The position numbers were made by a program, and so were the translations under genes. 64,000 bases of DNA, from contig NZ_VKKX01000011.1 in assembly GCF_008271655.1 (NCBI RefSeq), forward strand, positions 434,001 to 498,000, read 5' to 3'. Under the pieces are notes generated by a model. That model worked only from the letters and a program-made list of their open reading frames with translations. It searched no databases and was not told the DNA's origin. Every line of letters begins with the position of its first letter. The stretch's first letter is position 1. Shown one piece after another: positions 35,302 through 44,127 of this stretch. Source of the stretch: Gemmobacter caeruleus. Lineage in GTDB: Bacteria; Pseudomonadota; Alphaproteobacteria; Rhodobacterales; Rhodobacteraceae.

Positions 35302-37095
35302 ATGACAACCGAGACCAAGGATGAGGATGCGCGTCTGCAAAGGCTGAATGCCAATATCGCCCGGGTCGAGGATCTGTCGAAGCGTCTCGCGGCAGCGCTA
35401 ACAGCGAAAAAACAGGCAGATCCGGCGCTTTCGGGCCCTTCGCAAGAGGTTTATCTGAAGGCTGCGACCGCCTATGTGGCGGAAATGATGCAGAACCCCT
35501 CGAAAATCATCGAGCAGCAGGTCGGCTACTGGGGCAAGACGCTGAAGCATTATGTGGAGGCGCAGCAGGCGCTGACCAAGGGCGAATTGAAGGCCCCCGA
35601 AAATCCCGGCCCGAAAGATCGTCGATTCGCCAATCCGCTCTGGGATACCCATCCGTTCTTCAATTTCCTCAAGCAGCAATATCTGTTCAACTCCGACGCG
35701 ATCACCGGCGCGGTTTCGGGGCTGGACCATCTGGAGGACCATGACCGCCGGCGGATCGAATATTTCACCCGGCAGATCGTGGATCTGATGTCGCCCACCA
35801 ATTTTCTTGGCACCAATCCGGACGCGCTGGAACGCGCGGTGGCGACCGATGGCGAAAGCCTGGTCAAGGGGCTGGAAAACCTGGTGCGCGACATCGAGGC
35901 CAGCCGCGGCGACCTGCTGGTCACCCTGGCCGACAAGGAGGCGTTCCGCGTGGGCGAGAACATCGCCACCACCCCCGGCTCGGTCGTCTTCCGCACTCAC
36001 ATGCTGGAGCTGATCCAGTATACGCCGACCACCGAGAAGGTCTATCAGACGCCGCTGCTGATCTTTCCGCCCTGGATCAACAAGTTCTACATCCTTGACC
36101 TCAAGCCCGCGAACAGCCTGATCAAATGGATCGTCGATCAGGGCTTTACCCTGTTCGTGGTCAGCTGGGTGAACCCCGATGCGCGCTATCGCGATGTGGG
36201 GCTGGATGACTATGTCCGCGACGGCTATCTGGCCGCGATGGAGGAGGTGAAGCGCATCACCGGCGAAAAGCAGATCAACGCGGTCGGCTATTGCATCGCC
36301 GGCACCACGCTGAGCCTGACGCTGGCGCATATGCAGAAGAAGGGCGACAAGACGGTCAAATCCGCGACCTTCTTCACCACGCTGACCGATTTCAGCGATC
36401 CGGGCGAGGTGGGGGTGTTCCTCGACAATGATTTCGTGGACGGGATCGAACGGCAGGTGGCGCAGGATGGCGTGCTGGACAAGTTCTTCATGTCGCGCAC
36501 CTTCAGCTTCCTGCGGTCGAACGACCTGATCTATCAGCCCGCGATCAAGAGCTACATGATGGGCGAGGCGCCGCCGGCCTTTGACCTGCTGTTCTGGAAT
36601 GGCGATGGCACCAACCTGCCGGCGCGGATGGCCGTCGAATATCTGCGCGGCCTGTGCCAGAGCAACCGCTTCGCCGCCGACAGCTTCCCCGTTCTGGGCG
36701 AGAACGTGTCGCTGTCCGACGTGAAGGTGCCGCTCTGCGCTGTTGCCTGCGAAACCGATCACATCGCCGCCTGGCGGGGCAGCTTTACCGGCATCAAGAA
36801 GATGGGGTCGAAGGACAAGACCTTCATCGTGTCGGAAAGCGGGCATATCGCCGGCATCGTCAACCCGCCCTCCAAGGGCAAGTATGGCCACTATACCAAC
36901 GAGGCCGAAATGACGACGGCGGATGACTGGTGGGCGGGGGCGAGCTTCCATCCCGGCAGCTGGTGGCCGCGCTGGAAGGACTGGCTGGCGAGTCGCTCCG
37001 GCAAGCAGGTGGCGGCCCGGGTGCCGGGTGATTCCAGCAATCCCGTATTGGCCGCCGCACCGGGCACCTATGTCATCGCGGCGCCAAAAGCCTGA
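35302..37095 (+). CDS. phaC: Class I polyhydroxyalkanoate synthase
   Basis: Polymerises 3-hydroxyacyl-CoA into PHA at the granule surface. 597 residues, normal for class I. The lipase-like box is GYCIAGTT with catalytic Cys near residue 331; Asp is expected in CETDHIAAW and His in SESGHIAGIVNPP. FPPWINKFYILDL and SWVNPD are classic PhaC blocks. AGGGGGGAA stands about ten bases before ATG 35302. Followed by phaP and phaR on the same strand, each with its own signals. Confidence 0.96.
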   Translation: MTTETKDEDARLQRLNANIARVEDLSKRLAAALTAKKQADPALSGPSQEVYLKAATAYVAEMMQNPSKIIEQQVGYWGKTLKHYVEAQQALTKGELKAPENPGPKDRRFANPLWDTHPFFNFLKQQYLFNSDAITGAVSGLDHLEDHDRRRIEYFTRQIVDLMSPTNFLGTNPDALERAVATDGESLVKGLENLVRDIEASRGDLLVTLADKEAFRVGENIATTPGSVVFRTHMLELIQYTPTTEKVYQTPLLIFPPWINKFYILDLKPANSLIKWIVDQGFTLFVVSWVNPDARYRDVGLDDYVRDGYLAAMEEVKRITGEKQINAVGYCIAGTTLSLTLAHMQKKGDKTVKSATFFTTLTDFSDPGEVGVFLDNDFVDGIERQVAQDGVLDKFFMSRTFSFLRSNDLIYQPAIKSYMMGEAPPAFDLLFWNGDGTNLPARMAVEYLRGLCQSNRFAADSFPVLGENVSLSDVKVPLCAVACETDHIAAWRGSFTGIKKMGSKDKTFIVSESGHIAGIVNPPSKGKYGHYTNEAEMTTADDWWAGASFHPGSWWPRWKDWLASRSGKQVAARVPGDSSNPVLAAAPGTYVIAAPKA

Positions 37096-37140
37096 CTTTC
37101 CCGAGGCTTGGCGGCGGGGGTGCGACACAACCTCGCGTTT

Positions 37141-37182
37141 TGCTGCGGTGCAGAAAAAAGGTTGATTTTCTGCACCGCAGCA
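37141..37182 (+). promoter_or_regulatory. PhaR-type operator pair over the phaP promoter
   Basis: A 17-bp perfect inverted repeat (37141-37157 with 37166-37182, loop AAGGTTGA) contains CTGCGGTGCAG (37143-37153) and CTGCACCGCAG (37170-37180), both exact matches to CTGC-N3-GCAG reported for PhaR of Rhodobacter sphaeroides. The second box lies inside a promoter-like TTGATT (37162) - 17 bases - TATATC (37185). A bound repressor would cover the -35/-10 spacer. Confidence 0.75.
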
Positions 37183-37243
37183 TCTATATCTGTGCTCATG
37201 AAACGGGCCGTTGCTCTGATCGCCCGCATAACGGAGACCTCAG

Positions 37244-37699
37244 ATGACCACCAAGACCCCCGACTTCACCAAAGCCTTCCAAGACGTCATGGCCGCTTTC
37301 CCGGTCGATGCGACCGCGTTCCAGAACGCGTTCAAGACCCAGGCCGCCATGGGCGAGAAGCTGACCAAGGTCGCTCTCGAAGCCGCCGACAAGACCACCG
37401 AGATCTCGTCGAAATGGGCCAAGGAAACCATCGCCAAGGTTGGCGAAGCGTCGAAAGCCAAGGCCGATCCGTCGGAATATTCGAAAGCCGTGACCGATTT
37501 CGCTTCGGCCGCTGCCGAGCTGGCTGCTGAAAACCTGGCCGCCTTCGCCGAAGTCGCCAAGAAAGTGCAGATGGAAACCGTCGAGCTGATGCTGGCCGCC
37601 GGCAAGGACGCCTCGGAAGAAGCGCAGGCCGTGGTCAAGAAAGCCACGACCGAAGCCACCGCCGCGGTCAAGAAAGCCACCGCTGCGGCTGCGAAGTAA
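37244..37699 (+). CDS. phaP: Phasin (PHA granule-associated protein)
   Basis: Protein of 151 residues that coats PHA granules. Helical and Ala/Lys-rich, with the phasin-2-like block FQNAFKTQAAMGEKLTKVALEAADKTTEI (spread over residues 27-55) and a Lys/Ala/Thr-repeat tail (VVKKATTEATAAVKKATAAAAK). GGAG lies seven bases before the ATG. It has a PhaR-type operator upstream and a strong terminator downstream, so it is a single-gene unit expected to be highly expressed when granules titrate PhaR. Confidence 0.93.
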   Translation: MTTKTPDFTKAFQDVMAAFPVDATAFQNAFKTQAAMGEKLTKVALEAADKTTEISSKWAKETIAKVGEASKAKADPSEYSKAVTDFASAAAELAAENLAAFAEVAKKVQMETVELMLAAGKDASEEAQAVVKKATTEATAAVKKATAAAAK

Positions 37700-37745
37700 T
37701 CCTTCGCGCATCCCTGCACACTCCTCCCTGTCGGCGGGATGCACC

Positions 37746-37772
37746 GGGGCGAGCCTAGCTCGCCCCTTTTCT
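37746..37772 (+). terminator. Strong intrinsic terminator of phaP
   Basis: A 9-bp perfect stem GGGGCGAGC / GCTCGCCCC with a 3-base loop, followed by TTTTCTTTTCC. It separates phaP from phaR. Confidence 0.9.
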
Positions 37773-37811
37773 TTTCCTTTGCTTTTTCGCTGCGGCGTCA
37801 CATAACATTCT

Positions 37812-37823
37812 CTGCAAGCGCAA
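37812..37823 (+). promoter_or_regulatory. Candidate PhaR autoregulatory box
   Basis: CTGCAAGCGCAA, matching CTGC-N4-GCAG with one mismatch, 22 bases before the phaR ATG. PhaR autorepression is known in Paracoccus and Rhodobacter; this weaker site would fit but is not proven. Confidence 0.4.
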
Positions 37824-37844
37824 AACGACCGGGGAGGGGCCGCC

Positions 37845-38405
37845 ATGGCAAATACCGATAAACCGTTGCTGATCAAGCGTTACGCCAGCCGCCGCCTCTA
37901 CAATACCGAGACGAGCGATTATGTGACGCTGGAGGATATCGCCGGCTTCATCCGCGCCGGGCGCGAGGTGCAGATCGTCGATCTGAAATCCGGCGATGAC
38001 CTGACGCGCCAATATCTGCTGCAAATCGTGGCCGAGCATGAAAGCAAGGGCGAAAGCGTTCTGCCGGTGAATGTGCTGAACGATCTGGTCCGCTCCTATA
38101 CGACCGGCATGCAGTCGGTGGTGCCGCAATTCCTGGCGGCCTCGTTCGAGATGCTGCGCGATGGTCAGTCCAAGGTCATGGAAAACCTGGCGCATTTCCC
38201 CAATCCCATGTCTGCGATGCCGGGATTTGAGGCGATGCGCAAGCAGCAGGAAGCCTTCATGAAAACCATGATGGGCGGCATGCCCGCCTGGGGCAGCACC
38301 GGCCCCGCGCCCGAGGGCGAGGACAAGCCCGCGACCGAGGCCGACGATCTGGCCACGATCAAGAAGCAGCTTGCCGAGCTTCAGGCCAAACTCTCGAAGC
38401 TCTGA
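37845..38405 (+). CDS. phaR: PHA synthesis repressor PhaR
   Basis: Protein of 186 residues that binds DNA and PHA granules and represses phaP. The N-terminal PHB accumulation regulator domain is near-canonical (KRYASRRLYNTETSDYVTLEDIAGFIR, residues about 9-35), followed by the granule-binding region with HESKGESVLPVNVLNDLVRSY. A Met/Pro-rich middle and a C-terminal coiled coil (ATIKKQLAELQAKLSKL) follow. The LysR gene starts three bases after its stop, so the two are probably cotranscribed. Confidence 0.95.
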   Translation: MANTDKPLLIKRYASRRLYNTETSDYVTLEDIAGFIRAGREVQIVDLKSGDDLTRQYLLQIVAEHESKGESVLPVNVLNDLVRSYTTGMQSVVPQFLAASFEMLRDGQSKVMENLAHFPNPMSAMPGFEAMRKQQEAFMKTMMGGMPAWGSTGPAPEGEDKPATEADDLATIKKQLAELQAKLSKL

Positions 38406-38408
38406 TCC

Positions 38409-39365
38409 ATGGTGCAGGCGGCCGGCCGGGTCACCCTCTGGGGGATCGAGGTCTTTCTGGCAATCGCGGAAGAGGGGTCGATCTCTGCCGCAGCGCGGCG
38501 CGTGGGGGGCAGTGTCTCGGCGGTCAGCCAGCAGCTTGCCGGGCTGGAATCGGTGCTTGGCAGCCAGTTGTTCGATCGCGCCACCCGGCCGATGCGGCTG
38601 ACCCCGGCGGGGCGCATCCTGCATCGCCATGCCCAGACCATCGTCAATGCCGCGCAAGAGGCGCAGGCCGAACTGGCGCTGTCAGACCTGTCGGGGCTGA
38701 CCACGCTGCGGCTGGGGGTGATCGAGGATCTGGATGCCGATGTGACGCCCCATCTGCTGGCGGGGCTGGCCAGCGACCTGCGCACCTGCCATTTCCTGCT
38801 GGAAACCGGGCCGAGCCACCGGCTGCGCGCGCAGCTGGAGGCGCGGGCGCTGGATCTTGTCGTCGCGGCCGATCTGGGCGCCGCGCAGCCGCCCGAGTCG
38901 GGGCTGGAAATCCATCCGCTGCTGGCTGACCCCTTTGTGGCGGTGGCGCCCCCCGGCACAAGGGCGCGCGGGCTGACGGGCCTGCCCTTCATCCGCTATT
39001 CCACCCGGCATTTCATGGGTCGCCAGATTGCCGCGCATCTGGCCGCGCAGAACCTGACGCCCGCCAGCCGGTTCGAGCTGGACAGCTATCACGCCATTCT
39101 GGCCATGGTGGCGGCGGGGCAGGGCTGGGCGATCCTGACGCCGCTGGCGCTGCATCATGTCGCGCGGTTCCAGGGCGCGCTGGAGGTGCTGCCGATGCCC
39201 TATGGCCGGCTGGAGCGTCAGATCACGCTTTCGGCCCGGGCCGGCGTGCTGCAATCCATGCCCGAAACCATCGCCGCCCGCCTGCGCAGCCTGCTGGAGG
39301 CGCAGGTGGTCGCGCCGTCGCTGGCGCGCTGGCCCTGGCTCAAGGGGCAGTTCAGGCTGCTTTAG
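38409..39365 (+). CDS. LysR-type transcriptional regulator
   Basis: Protein of 318 residues with an N-terminal winged helix (FLAIAEEGSISAAARRVGGSVSAVSQQLAGLE, about 15-47) and a LysR effector domain. The recognition part reads SVSAVSQQ, normal for the family. It lies three bases after phaR, and its last 14 bases overlap the end of the convergent aminotransferase gene. Regulated genes cannot be named; the aminotransferase or the amine cluster are neighbours. Confidence 0.9.
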   Translation: MVQAAGRVTLWGIEVFLAIAEEGSISAAARRVGGSVSAVSQQLAGLESVLGSQLFDRATRPMRLTPAGRILHRHAQTIVNAAQEAQAELALSDLSGLTTLRLGVIEDLDADVTPHLLAGLASDLRTCHFLLETGPSHRLRAQLEARALDLVVAADLGAAQPPESGLEIHPLLADPFVAVAPPGTRARGLTGLPFIRYSTRHFMGRQIAAHLAAQNLTPASRFELDSYHAILAMVAAGQGWAILTPLALHHVARFQGALEVLPMPYGRLERQITLSARAGVLQSMPETIAARLRSLLEAQVVAPSLARWPWLKGQFRLL

Positions 39366-40542
39366 CCTGAACCTCTGCCGCGGCGTCGATCAGGCCGCGG
39401 GCGATGAAATCCAGATCAGCCGGGCTCAGCCGGGTGGGAAGGCGCACGTCGCAGGCCCGCATCAGCATGGCGCGGGTCTGCGGCAGATCGGGTTGCGGCC
39501 CGAGGAACTGCCAGTTCCAGAAGGCGCGGGCATTGTCCTCGCTCAGCCCGAAGATCTGCACCGCGACCCCGCGCGCCTTGGCGGCGGCCTGAAAGGCCAG
39601 CGCCTGCGCATCGCCGGCAAAGCCGGTCAGGTTGAACTGGATCGAATCCGGCGCGCGCGCCTCGCCCGGCAGGGGCGGCGGCACCTCGAAAAAGGGGGTG
39701 GCATTCAGCAGCGCCGCGACATGATCATGGTTGAACCGCCCCTGCGACACCCGGCGCGCCAGTTCGGGCAATTGCGGGCGAATGACCGCCGCCGACAGGT
39801 TCTGCATCCGCATGTTGTAAAGCGGCAAGCGGTTCTGCCACAACATATAGCTGTTTTGCAGGCCCGGATGCTTTTTCCAGTTATGTTCATAGGCGCCCGA
39901 CATGATCACCGCGCGCGCGGCCAGTTCCGGGTCGTCGGTGACCAGAATGCCGCCTTCGCCCGCATTGATCATCTTGTAGGACTGAAAGCTGAAACAGCCG
40001 ATCTTGCCGATGGTGCCGATCTTGCGGCCATGCCATTCGGTGCCAAGACTATGGGCCGCATCCTCCACCACCGGAATGCCGGCGGCATTGCACAGCGCCA
40101 TGATCGCGTCCATGTCGCTGGTATGGCCGCGCATGTGGCTGATCATCACCGCGCCGGCGCCGGGTAGTTTGGCCGCGAAATCGGCCATGTCCACGCGGTA
40201 ATTCTCGCCCACCTCCACCAGAACCGGGGTGCAATCGGCATGCACGATGGCCGAGGGCACGGCGGCAAAGGTGAAGGCCGGGGTCAGCACCCGCGCCCCG
40301 CGCGGCAGGTCCAGCGCCTTGAGCGACAGGAACAGCGCGGCCGAACAGGACGAGACGGCGAGCGCGTAGCGGCTGCCCAGAAGCGCTGCGAATTCGGCCT
40401 CCAGCAAGGCGACGGGGGCGCCGTCGGGCGCGGTGTAGCGGAACAGGTCGCCCGAGGTCAGCAGCCGCTCGATCTCGGCCCGCGCGGCCTCGGGGATCGG
40501 TTCGGCATCATAGACATTCGGGGCGGCGGAGCTGGCGGCCAT
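39352..40542 (-). CDS. DegT/DnrJ/EryC1/StrS-family PLP aminotransferase
   Basis: Protein of 396 residues of the sugar-aminotransferase-like type. Substrate and cofactor blocks: ALAVSSCSAALFLSLKAL, VVEDAAHSLGTEWHGRKIGT with the PLP-stacking and PLP-nitrogen Asp residues, and the Schiff-base Lys in FQSYKMINAGEGG. Such enzymes usually make amino sugars for surface glycans, yet no sugar cluster is visible here; some act on other aldehydes. An inverted repeat covers its ribosome-binding site. 139 bases separate it from the amine oxidase gene. Confidence 0.87.
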   Translation of the reverse strand: MAASSAAPNVYDAEPIPEAARAEIERLLTSGDLFRYTAPDGAPVALLEAEFAALLGSRYALAVSSCSAALFLSLKALDLPRGARVLTPAFTFAAVPSAIVHADCTPVLVEVGENYRVDMADFAAKLPGAGAVMISHMRGHTSDMDAIMALCNAAGIPVVEDAAHSLGTEWHGRKIGTIGKIGCFSFQSYKMINAGEGGILVTDDPELAARAVIMSGAYEHNWKKHPGLQNSYMLWQNRLPLYNMRMQNLSAAVIRPQLPELARRVSQGRFNHDHVAALLNATPFFEVPPPLPGEARAPDSIQFNLTGFAGDAQALAFQAAAKARGVAVQIFGLSEDNARAFWNWQFLGPQPDLPQTRAMLMRACDVRLPTRLSPADLDFIARGLIDAAAEVQAKAA

Positions 40543-40549
40543 TTGCGGC

Positions 40550-40574
40550 TTTCCTGAAACTGTTCTTCAGGAAA
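40550..40574 (-). promoter_or_regulatory. Inverted repeat covering the RBS of the aminotransferase gene
   Basis: A perfect 9-bp inverted repeat TTTCCTGAA / TTCAGGAAA with a 7-base centre ends eight bases before the ATG. On the mRNA the AGGAAA of the second arm would be the ribosome-binding site, so the element could be a repressor operator or an RBS-masking hairpin. Confidence 0.55.
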
Positions 40575-40657
40575 CCTGTAGACCGCCGGCGCCGGTTTTT
40601 CCAGCGACAACTTCATGACGCCCGCCCGGACGGAGAATTTCCGCCCAGATCAGGCGC

Positions 40658-40680
40658 CCGATTTTTCGTCGAAAAATCGG
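40658..40680 (-). repeat. 3'-end palindromic element, copy 2
   Basis: Minus strand carries CCGATTTTTCG-A-CGAAAAATCGG (11-bp perfect arms), starting right after the TGA of the FAD oxidoreductase gene and reading GATCC before and GCGCC after. Nearly identical in core and flank to copy 3 at 59475-59497. Confidence 0.75.
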
Positions 40681-40681
40681 A

Positions 40682-41980
40682 TCACACGCCCAGCCGGTCG
40701 CGCAGCGAAAACCAGGTCATCGCCGCCACCAAAAGCGGCCAGCGCAGCGCCACGCCGCCGGGAAAGCGCGGTTGCGGCAGGGCGGCCATGAGGTCGAACC
40801 GTTCAGCCTGGCCGCGGATCGCCTCGGCCATCAGCTTGCCAGCCAGGGTCGCCATCGCCACGCCATGCCCGGAATAGCCCGATGCCGACAGCACATTTGG
40901 CGCTACACGGGTGAAGCAGGGCAGGCGGTTCATCGTAATGGCCAGCGTGCCGCCCCAGGCATGGTCGATCTTCACGCCTTTCAGCTGTGGATAGACCTCC
41001 AGCATCGGCTTGGACACGGTCTTGACGATGTCGGGGAATTTCCAGCCATAGCTTTCACCGCCGCCGAACAGCAGGCGGTTATCCTCGGAAAGCCGCCAGT
41101 AATTCACCACGAATTTCGTATCGGCCACCGCCACCGGCCGCGACAGGATCGCGGCGGGATCAACCAGCGGTTCGGTCGCCAGGATGAAATTGTTGATCGG
41201 CATCACCTTGGCCGCGACCTGCCGGTCCAGCCCGCCGAGATAGCCATTGCAGGCCAGCAGCACATGATCGGCCACCACCCGCCCGCGATCGCTGGCCACG
41301 GTGACTTTCGCGCCATGGTCGATGCGATGCACGGGACTGGCCTCATGCAGCACCGCCCCGGCGCGCGTCGCCGCCTGCGCCAGGCCGATCGCGTAGTTCA
41401 GCGGGTGGACATGGCCGGCGCCATGGTCGATCTCGCCGCCCTTGTAGGCCTCCGATCCGATCAGGGCGCGGATGCCGGCACGGTCCAGCGGTTCCAGCTG
41501 GTCATAGCCATAGTCCCGGTGCAGCTTTTCGGCATAGGCATGGGTGTCGCGCACTTCGCGGTCATGCCAGCAGGCATGGGCGACGCCGGGGTGAAAGGTG
41601 CAGGGCAGGGCGTGTTCGGTGATAAGGCCCTTGACCAGGGCCTTGGCTTCTTCGGCCATCGCCCAATAGCGATGCGCATTCTCGCGCCCGGCGATCCGTT
41701 CCATCGCGACCTGATCGAGCCGCATGCCGCTGCCGACCTGCCCGCCATTGCGCCCCGAGGCGCCAAAGCCCACGCGGTGCGCCTCCAGCACCACGACGCG
41801 CAAGCCCGACTGCGCCAGATGCAGCGCGGCGGAAAGGCCGGTATAGCCGGCGCCCACGATGCAGACATCGGCACGCACCTCGCCCCGCAAGGGGGCAAAG
41901 GGGGCCAGTTCGGCGCGGGTCGCGGCATAGTAGCTGGCCGGGTATTCGCCCGGCCGGTCATTGGCGTAAAGCAGGTTCAT
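40682..41980 (-). CDS. FAD-dependent amine oxidoreductase, PuuB-like
   Basis: Protein of 432 residues of the DAO family. The Rossmann start is GAGYTGLSAALHLAQSG (about 47-63), with GFGASGRNGGQVGSGM after it and SGYSGHGVAMATLAGKLMAEA near the end, both typical of gamma-glutamylputrescine oxidase. It would oxidise the amine after gamma-glutamylation, giving an aldehyde, ammonia and peroxide. Starts eight bases after the PuuA-like gene's stop. Exact amine not determined. Confidence 0.87.
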   Translation of the reverse strand: MNLLYANDRPGEYPASYYAATRAELAPFAPLRGEVRADVCIVGAGYTGLSAALHLAQSGLRVVVLEAHRVGFGASGRNGGQVGSGMRLDQVAMERIAGRENAHRYWAMAEEAKALVKGLITEHALPCTFHPGVAHACWHDREVRDTHAYAEKLHRDYGYDQLEPLDRAGIRALIGSEAYKGGEIDHGAGHVHPLNYAIGLAQAATRAGAVLHEASPVHRIDHGAKVTVASDRGRVVADHVLLACNGYLGGLDRQVAAKVMPINNFILATEPLVDPAAILSRPVAVADTKFVVNYWRLSEDNRLLFGGGESYGWKFPDIVKTVSKPMLEVYPQLKGVKIDHAWGGTLAITMNRLPCFTRVAPNVLSASGYSGHGVAMATLAGKLMAEAIRGQAERFDLMAALPQPRFPGGVALRWPLLVAAMTWFSLRDRLGV

Positions 41981-41987
41981 GCGCGCC

Positions 41988-43343
41988 TCAGACGTTGAGC
42001 AGCAGGTGTTCCCGCTCCCACGGGCTGATGACTTGCAGGAACTCCTTGTATTCGTTGCGCTTCACACTGTCATAGACGGTGCAGAACTCCAGACCCAGCA
42101 CTTCGCGCAGGCCGGCATCCTCTTCCAGAAGGTCAAGCGCGTCGCCCAGATTGGTGGGGATGTCGTCGCTGTCGATATAGGCCGAGCCGGAGAATTCGGC
42201 GCGCGGCATCTTCTTTTCCTTCAGGCCCAGATAGCCGCAGGCAAGGCTGGCTGCGATGCCGAGATAGGGGTTGCAATCCATGCCCGGCAGGCGATTTTCG
42301 ACCCGCCGCGCCTCGGGGCCGGAGATCGGCACCCGCAGCCCGGTGGTGCGGTTGTCGCGCCCCCATTCCAGATTGATCGGCGCCGCGAAATCCGGGACGT
42401 AGCGGCGATAGCTGTTCACATAGGGCGCCATGACGGCAATCGCCGCGCTCATGTGGTTCTGCATCCCGGCAATGAAATGCAGGAAGGCCAGGCTTTCGCC
42501 GCCATCGGGGTCGGAGAAGATGTTCTTGCCGGTCTTCATGTCCACGATGGAATGGTGAATGTGCATGGCGCTGCCCGGCTCGCCCGCGATGGGTTTGGCC
42601 ATGAAGGTGGCGAAACAGTCATGCCGCAGGGCCGCCTCGCGGATCATGCGCTTGAAGAAGAACACATCATCGGCCAGGCGGACCGGGTCGCCATGGGCGA
42701 GGTTCAGCTCGATCTGGCCGGCGCCACCTTCCTGAAGGATGCCGTCGATTTCCAGCCCCTGCGCCTCGGCGAAATCATAGATGTCGTCGATCACCTTGCC
42801 ATATTCATCGACCGCCGACAGGCTGTAGGCCTGTTTCTGCGCGGCGCGGCGGCCGGTGCGGCCCATCGGGGGTTGCACCGGCTGATTGGGGTCGATGTTG
42901 CGCGCGGTCAGGAAGAATTCCATCTCGGGCGCGACGACGGGGCGCAGCCCCTCGGCCTCGAACAGCGCGATGATGCGCTTGAGCACATTGCGCGGGCTGA
43001 ACGGGATCGGCTTGCCTTGCTGATCTTGCGCGTCATGGATCACCTGAAGCGTGATGTCGGCGGTCCAGGGCGCGGCGGTGGCGGTGGTGAAATCCGGCAC
43101 CAGGATCATGTCGGGTTCGGTAAAGGCGTCAAAGGGGTTATCCGCCCATTCGCCGGTGATGGTTTGCAGAAAGATGGAATTCGGCAGGAAATAGCTGGTC
43201 TGCTTGCCGAATTTCGCGGCGGGCATGGCCTTGCCGCGTGCCACACCGGCAATGTCGCCGATGATGCATTCCACTTCGTCCACGCGACGGTCGGCGATGA
43301 AGGCACGGGCTGCCTCGGGCAGCTTGGTCGTCCAGTCGGACAT
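41988..43343 (-). CDS. Glutamine synthetase family, PuuA-like gamma-glutamyl-amine ligase
   Basis: Protein of 451 residues joining glutamate to an amine with ATP. Catalytic-domain blocks: VAPEMEFFLT (metal Glu), EGGAGQIELNL, GSAMHIHHSI and WGRDNRTTGLRVP, with NRLPGMDCNPYLGIAASLA. These fit the GlnT/PuuA branch, not the adenylylated GlnA branch. First of a trio with the amidotransferase and a second GS-like enzyme, followed eight bases on by the PuuB-like oxidase. Confidence 0.88.
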   Translation of the reverse strand: MSDWTTKLPEAARAFIADRRVDEVECIIGDIAGVARGKAMPAAKFGKQTSYFLPNSIFLQTITGEWADNPFDAFTEPDMILVPDFTTATAAPWTADITLQVIHDAQDQQGKPIPFSPRNVLKRIIALFEAEGLRPVVAPEMEFFLTARNIDPNQPVQPPMGRTGRRAAQKQAYSLSAVDEYGKVIDDIYDFAEAQGLEIDGILQEGGAGQIELNLAHGDPVRLADDVFFFKRMIREAALRHDCFATFMAKPIAGEPGSAMHIHHSIVDMKTGKNIFSDPDGGESLAFLHFIAGMQNHMSAAIAVMAPYVNSYRRYVPDFAAPINLEWGRDNRTTGLRVPISGPEARRVENRLPGMDCNPYLGIAASLACGYLGLKEKKMPRAEFSGSAYIDSDDIPTNLGDALDLLEEDAGLREVLGLEFCTVYDSVKRNEYKEFLQVISPWEREHLLLNV

Positions 43344-43371
43344 GAGTCACACTCTTGGGTTCGGCCCCGCC

Positions 43372-44058
43372 TCAGGCAGCGTGGCGAGGCGCCTTGAAAA
43401 AGTCAGCGATGCGGCGCGCGAGGAACTGGCTGTCAACCGGCTGATCGAGGCGCGCGCCGGCGGCCTCCATCAGGGTATCGGGCACAAGGCCCTTGCCGCG
43501 GGTCTTCATCAGACCATCCACGAAATCGGTCTTGAATTCGGGATGGGCCTGCACGGTAAAGATGCGGTCGCCATAGACCAGCGCCGCATTTTCGCAGAAG
43601 TCGTTGCAGGCCGCGACCTCGGCCATGGGCGGGCGGGCCACGACCTGATCCTGGTGCCAGGCATTCAGGCGCAGGGTGCGGCCCGCGAAATCGTATTCTG
43701 TCGGTCCCACCGACCAGCCGCCGGCGAATTTCTCGACCTTGCCGCCAAGCGCCTGGGCGATGATCTGATGGCCAAAGCAGATGCCGACCATCGGCACCGC
43801 CCTGGCATAGGCGTCGCGGATGAAGGTTTCGAGCGGCGGGATGAAGGCATGGCCCTCATAGGCGCCAAAGCGCGAGCCGGTGATCAGCCAGCCGTCGCAT
43901 TCGGTGACCGAGGCGGGAAATTCCATGTCCAGCACGCGATAGACGCGGAAGGACAGGCCCTGATCCGCCAGCAGGCGCTGGAACATATCGGGGTAATCGC
44001 CCGAGACAGGGGCAAGGTTTTCCGGCGCCTCGCCGGTTTGAAGGATGCCGATCAGCAT
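43372..44058 (-). CDS. Class I glutamine amidotransferase
   Basis: Protein of 228 residues with the triad of GATase_1: Cys in VGICFGHQIIAQALGG and His-x-Glu in VQAHPEFKTDFV. Between two gamma-glutamyl ligase genes it could hydrolyse gamma-glutamyl products, as PuuD does in E. coli, though PuuD belongs to a different subgroup. ATG 44058 is chosen because ILIGILQTGEAP is the usual start; upstream codons read as leader. Alternatively a GMP-synthase-like amidotransferase of unknown partner. Confidence 0.85.
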   Translation of the reverse strand: MLIGILQTGEAPENLAPVSGDYPDMFQRLLADQGLSFRVYRVLDMEFPASVTECDGWLITGSRFGAYEGHAFIPPLETFIRDAYARAVPMVGICFGHQIIAQALGGKVEKFAGGWSVGPTEYDFAGRTLRLNAWHQDQVVARPPMAEVAACNDFCENAALVYGDRIFTVQAHPEFKTDFVDGLMKTRGKGLVPDTLMEAAGARLDQPVDSQFLARRIADFFKAPRHAA

Positions 44059-44127
44059 GGGAGGTCCGCGTTTCCAACAGAGAAAATGTAGCAATGGCCC
44101 CCCCGCTACGGCAAGGGGGCCGTGCCG

